Source: Bog-473 sp035947875 (GTDB taxonomy: Bacteria > Actinomycetota > Acidimicrobiia > Acidimicrobiales > RAAP-2). From it: 13,790 bases of DNA. The position numbers were made by a program, and so were the translations under genes. The stretch spans positions 1 to 13,790 of the forward strand of contig DASZJQ010000194.1 of assembly GCA_035947875.1 (NCBI GenBank), given 5' to 3'. Shown here one piece after another: positions 13,244-13,790 of this stretch (position 1 is the first letter of the stretch; the number at the start of each line of letters is the position of its first letter). The notes under the pieces were generated by a model, which was given only the letters and a program-made list of their open reading frames with translations, searched no databases and was not told where the DNA came from.

Positions 13244-13790
13244 CTGTCGTTGCTCCTTTTGATGGCGTCGTTGACGTGGAGATCGATGAGGCGGCTGAGA
13301 TGGCGGGTCCAACGATTCCCTCCGGGGTCGTTGCTCACCTGCGCCTCTATGAGGCCGGCGACCATCGACACCATGCAGTCGATGTCTCCTTGCTCCAAGA
13401 CGCCCGCCTCGTTCATCAGCTTGTAGACGCGTCCCAACACCTCCTCGGCCAGCACGTAGGAATCGGCCGAGGGCGTGAATCCCGGTACGTGGCGCTCGAA
13501 GAGCAGCTCGCACCGCGCCGCGTCCCCCACCGCGAAGGCAACGAACTCGGCCATGAACTTCTTCAGGGCGCCCCGGGCGTCACGGGGAAGCTTGACCGCA
13601 TCGAGCCGTTCGAGCAGTTGCCGGTTGCCATCGGCGAACATGGCGTCGTAGAGCGCCATCTTCGAATCGAAATAGGCGTAGAGCGACGGCTGGCGCATCC
13701 CGACCTCACGAGCCAGCGCATGCAGCGACACCCCCGCGATGCCGTGTTCCCGGGCCAGTGCCCACGCCGACTCGACGATGGTGGCCACCT
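13240..13790 (-). CDS. TetR/AcrR family transcriptional regulator (N-terminus beyond window edge)
   Basis: At least 182 residues are visible. The helix-turn-helix reads GVSLHALAREVGMRQPSLYAYF, followed by DSKMALYDAMF, and then a C-terminal domain with FAVGDAARCELLFERHVPGF, a segment typical of TetR_C domains in mycobacterial regulators. The GTG at 13788 is in frame, but a TetR protein normally has 10-20 residues before IVESAWALAREHG, so the true start is probably outside the window. Its TGA (13242-13240) overlaps the start of the DinB-type gene. It thus heads, or lies within, a three-gene operon that it probably autoregulates; its operator would lie beyond the right edge. Confidence 0.88.
   Translation of the reverse strand, partial: VATIVESAWALAREHGIAGVSLHALAREVGMRQPSLYAYFDSKMALYDAMFADGNRQLLERLDAVKLPRDARGALKKFMAEFVAFAVGDAARCELLFERHVPGFTPSADSYVLAEEVLGRVYKLMNEAGVLEQGDIDCMVSMVAGLIEAQVSNDPGGNRWTRHLSRLIDLHVNDAIKRSNDR

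Overview
High-GC DNA with frequent GTG (and one TTG) starts, three TetR regulators and a DinB/maleylpyruvate-isomerase-type protein of the mycothiol-dependent family. This points to a soil or aquatic actinomycete, possibly a poorly sampled lineage such as the Acidimicrobiia or a mycobacterial relative. The taxon is inferred from gene style only. I see no rRNA, tRNA, CRISPR array, transposase or phage gene. The window reads as an accessory/catabolic stretch of chromosome, densely packed in short operons.

Left block (1-3136): the 5' end of a probable acetoacetate-decarboxylase-family gene leaves the window on the minus strand. It is divergent from a TetR gene (180-824). Convergent to the TetR is a two-gene minus-strand operon, SDR dehydrogenase then metal-dependent amidohydrolase, coupled by a stop codon that overlaps the next Shine-Dalgarno. 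A 16-bp element between the decarboxylase and TetR genes recurs at 13/16 identity just upstream of the SDR operon. TetR, decarboxylase, dehydrogenase and amidohydrolase therefore look like one small regulon acting on an unknown ketone or hydroxy acid.

Middle block (3137-6074, minus strand): two tandem small secreted proteins of an unrecognised family, collinear without gaps between two conserved cysteines and sharing a TTPTT tail. One has a four-copy Val-Ser-Gly microsatellite just after its signal peptide. Upstream of them lies a DUF2252 protein with kinase-like motifs.

Plus-strand block (6221-11728): a TetR / quinone-oxidoreductase-like / sulfotransferase operon (the sulfotransferase probably starts at a TTG overlapping the preceding stop), then a decayed C-terminal scrap of a LuxR-type response regulator. 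Next comes a translationally coupled pair of unrecognised multi-pass membrane proteins, a hairpin, and a galE-type epimerase.

Right block (11779-13790, minus strand): a TetR that runs off the window, a DinB/MDMPI-type protein and an ODP-like metallo-beta-lactamase-fold protein, joined by an ATGA overlap and a stop/Shine-Dalgarno overlap. The most unusual items are the tandem secreted paralogues, the two-site operator, the membrane pair and the altered metal motif of the MBL protein. Nothing here proves a wholly new system.
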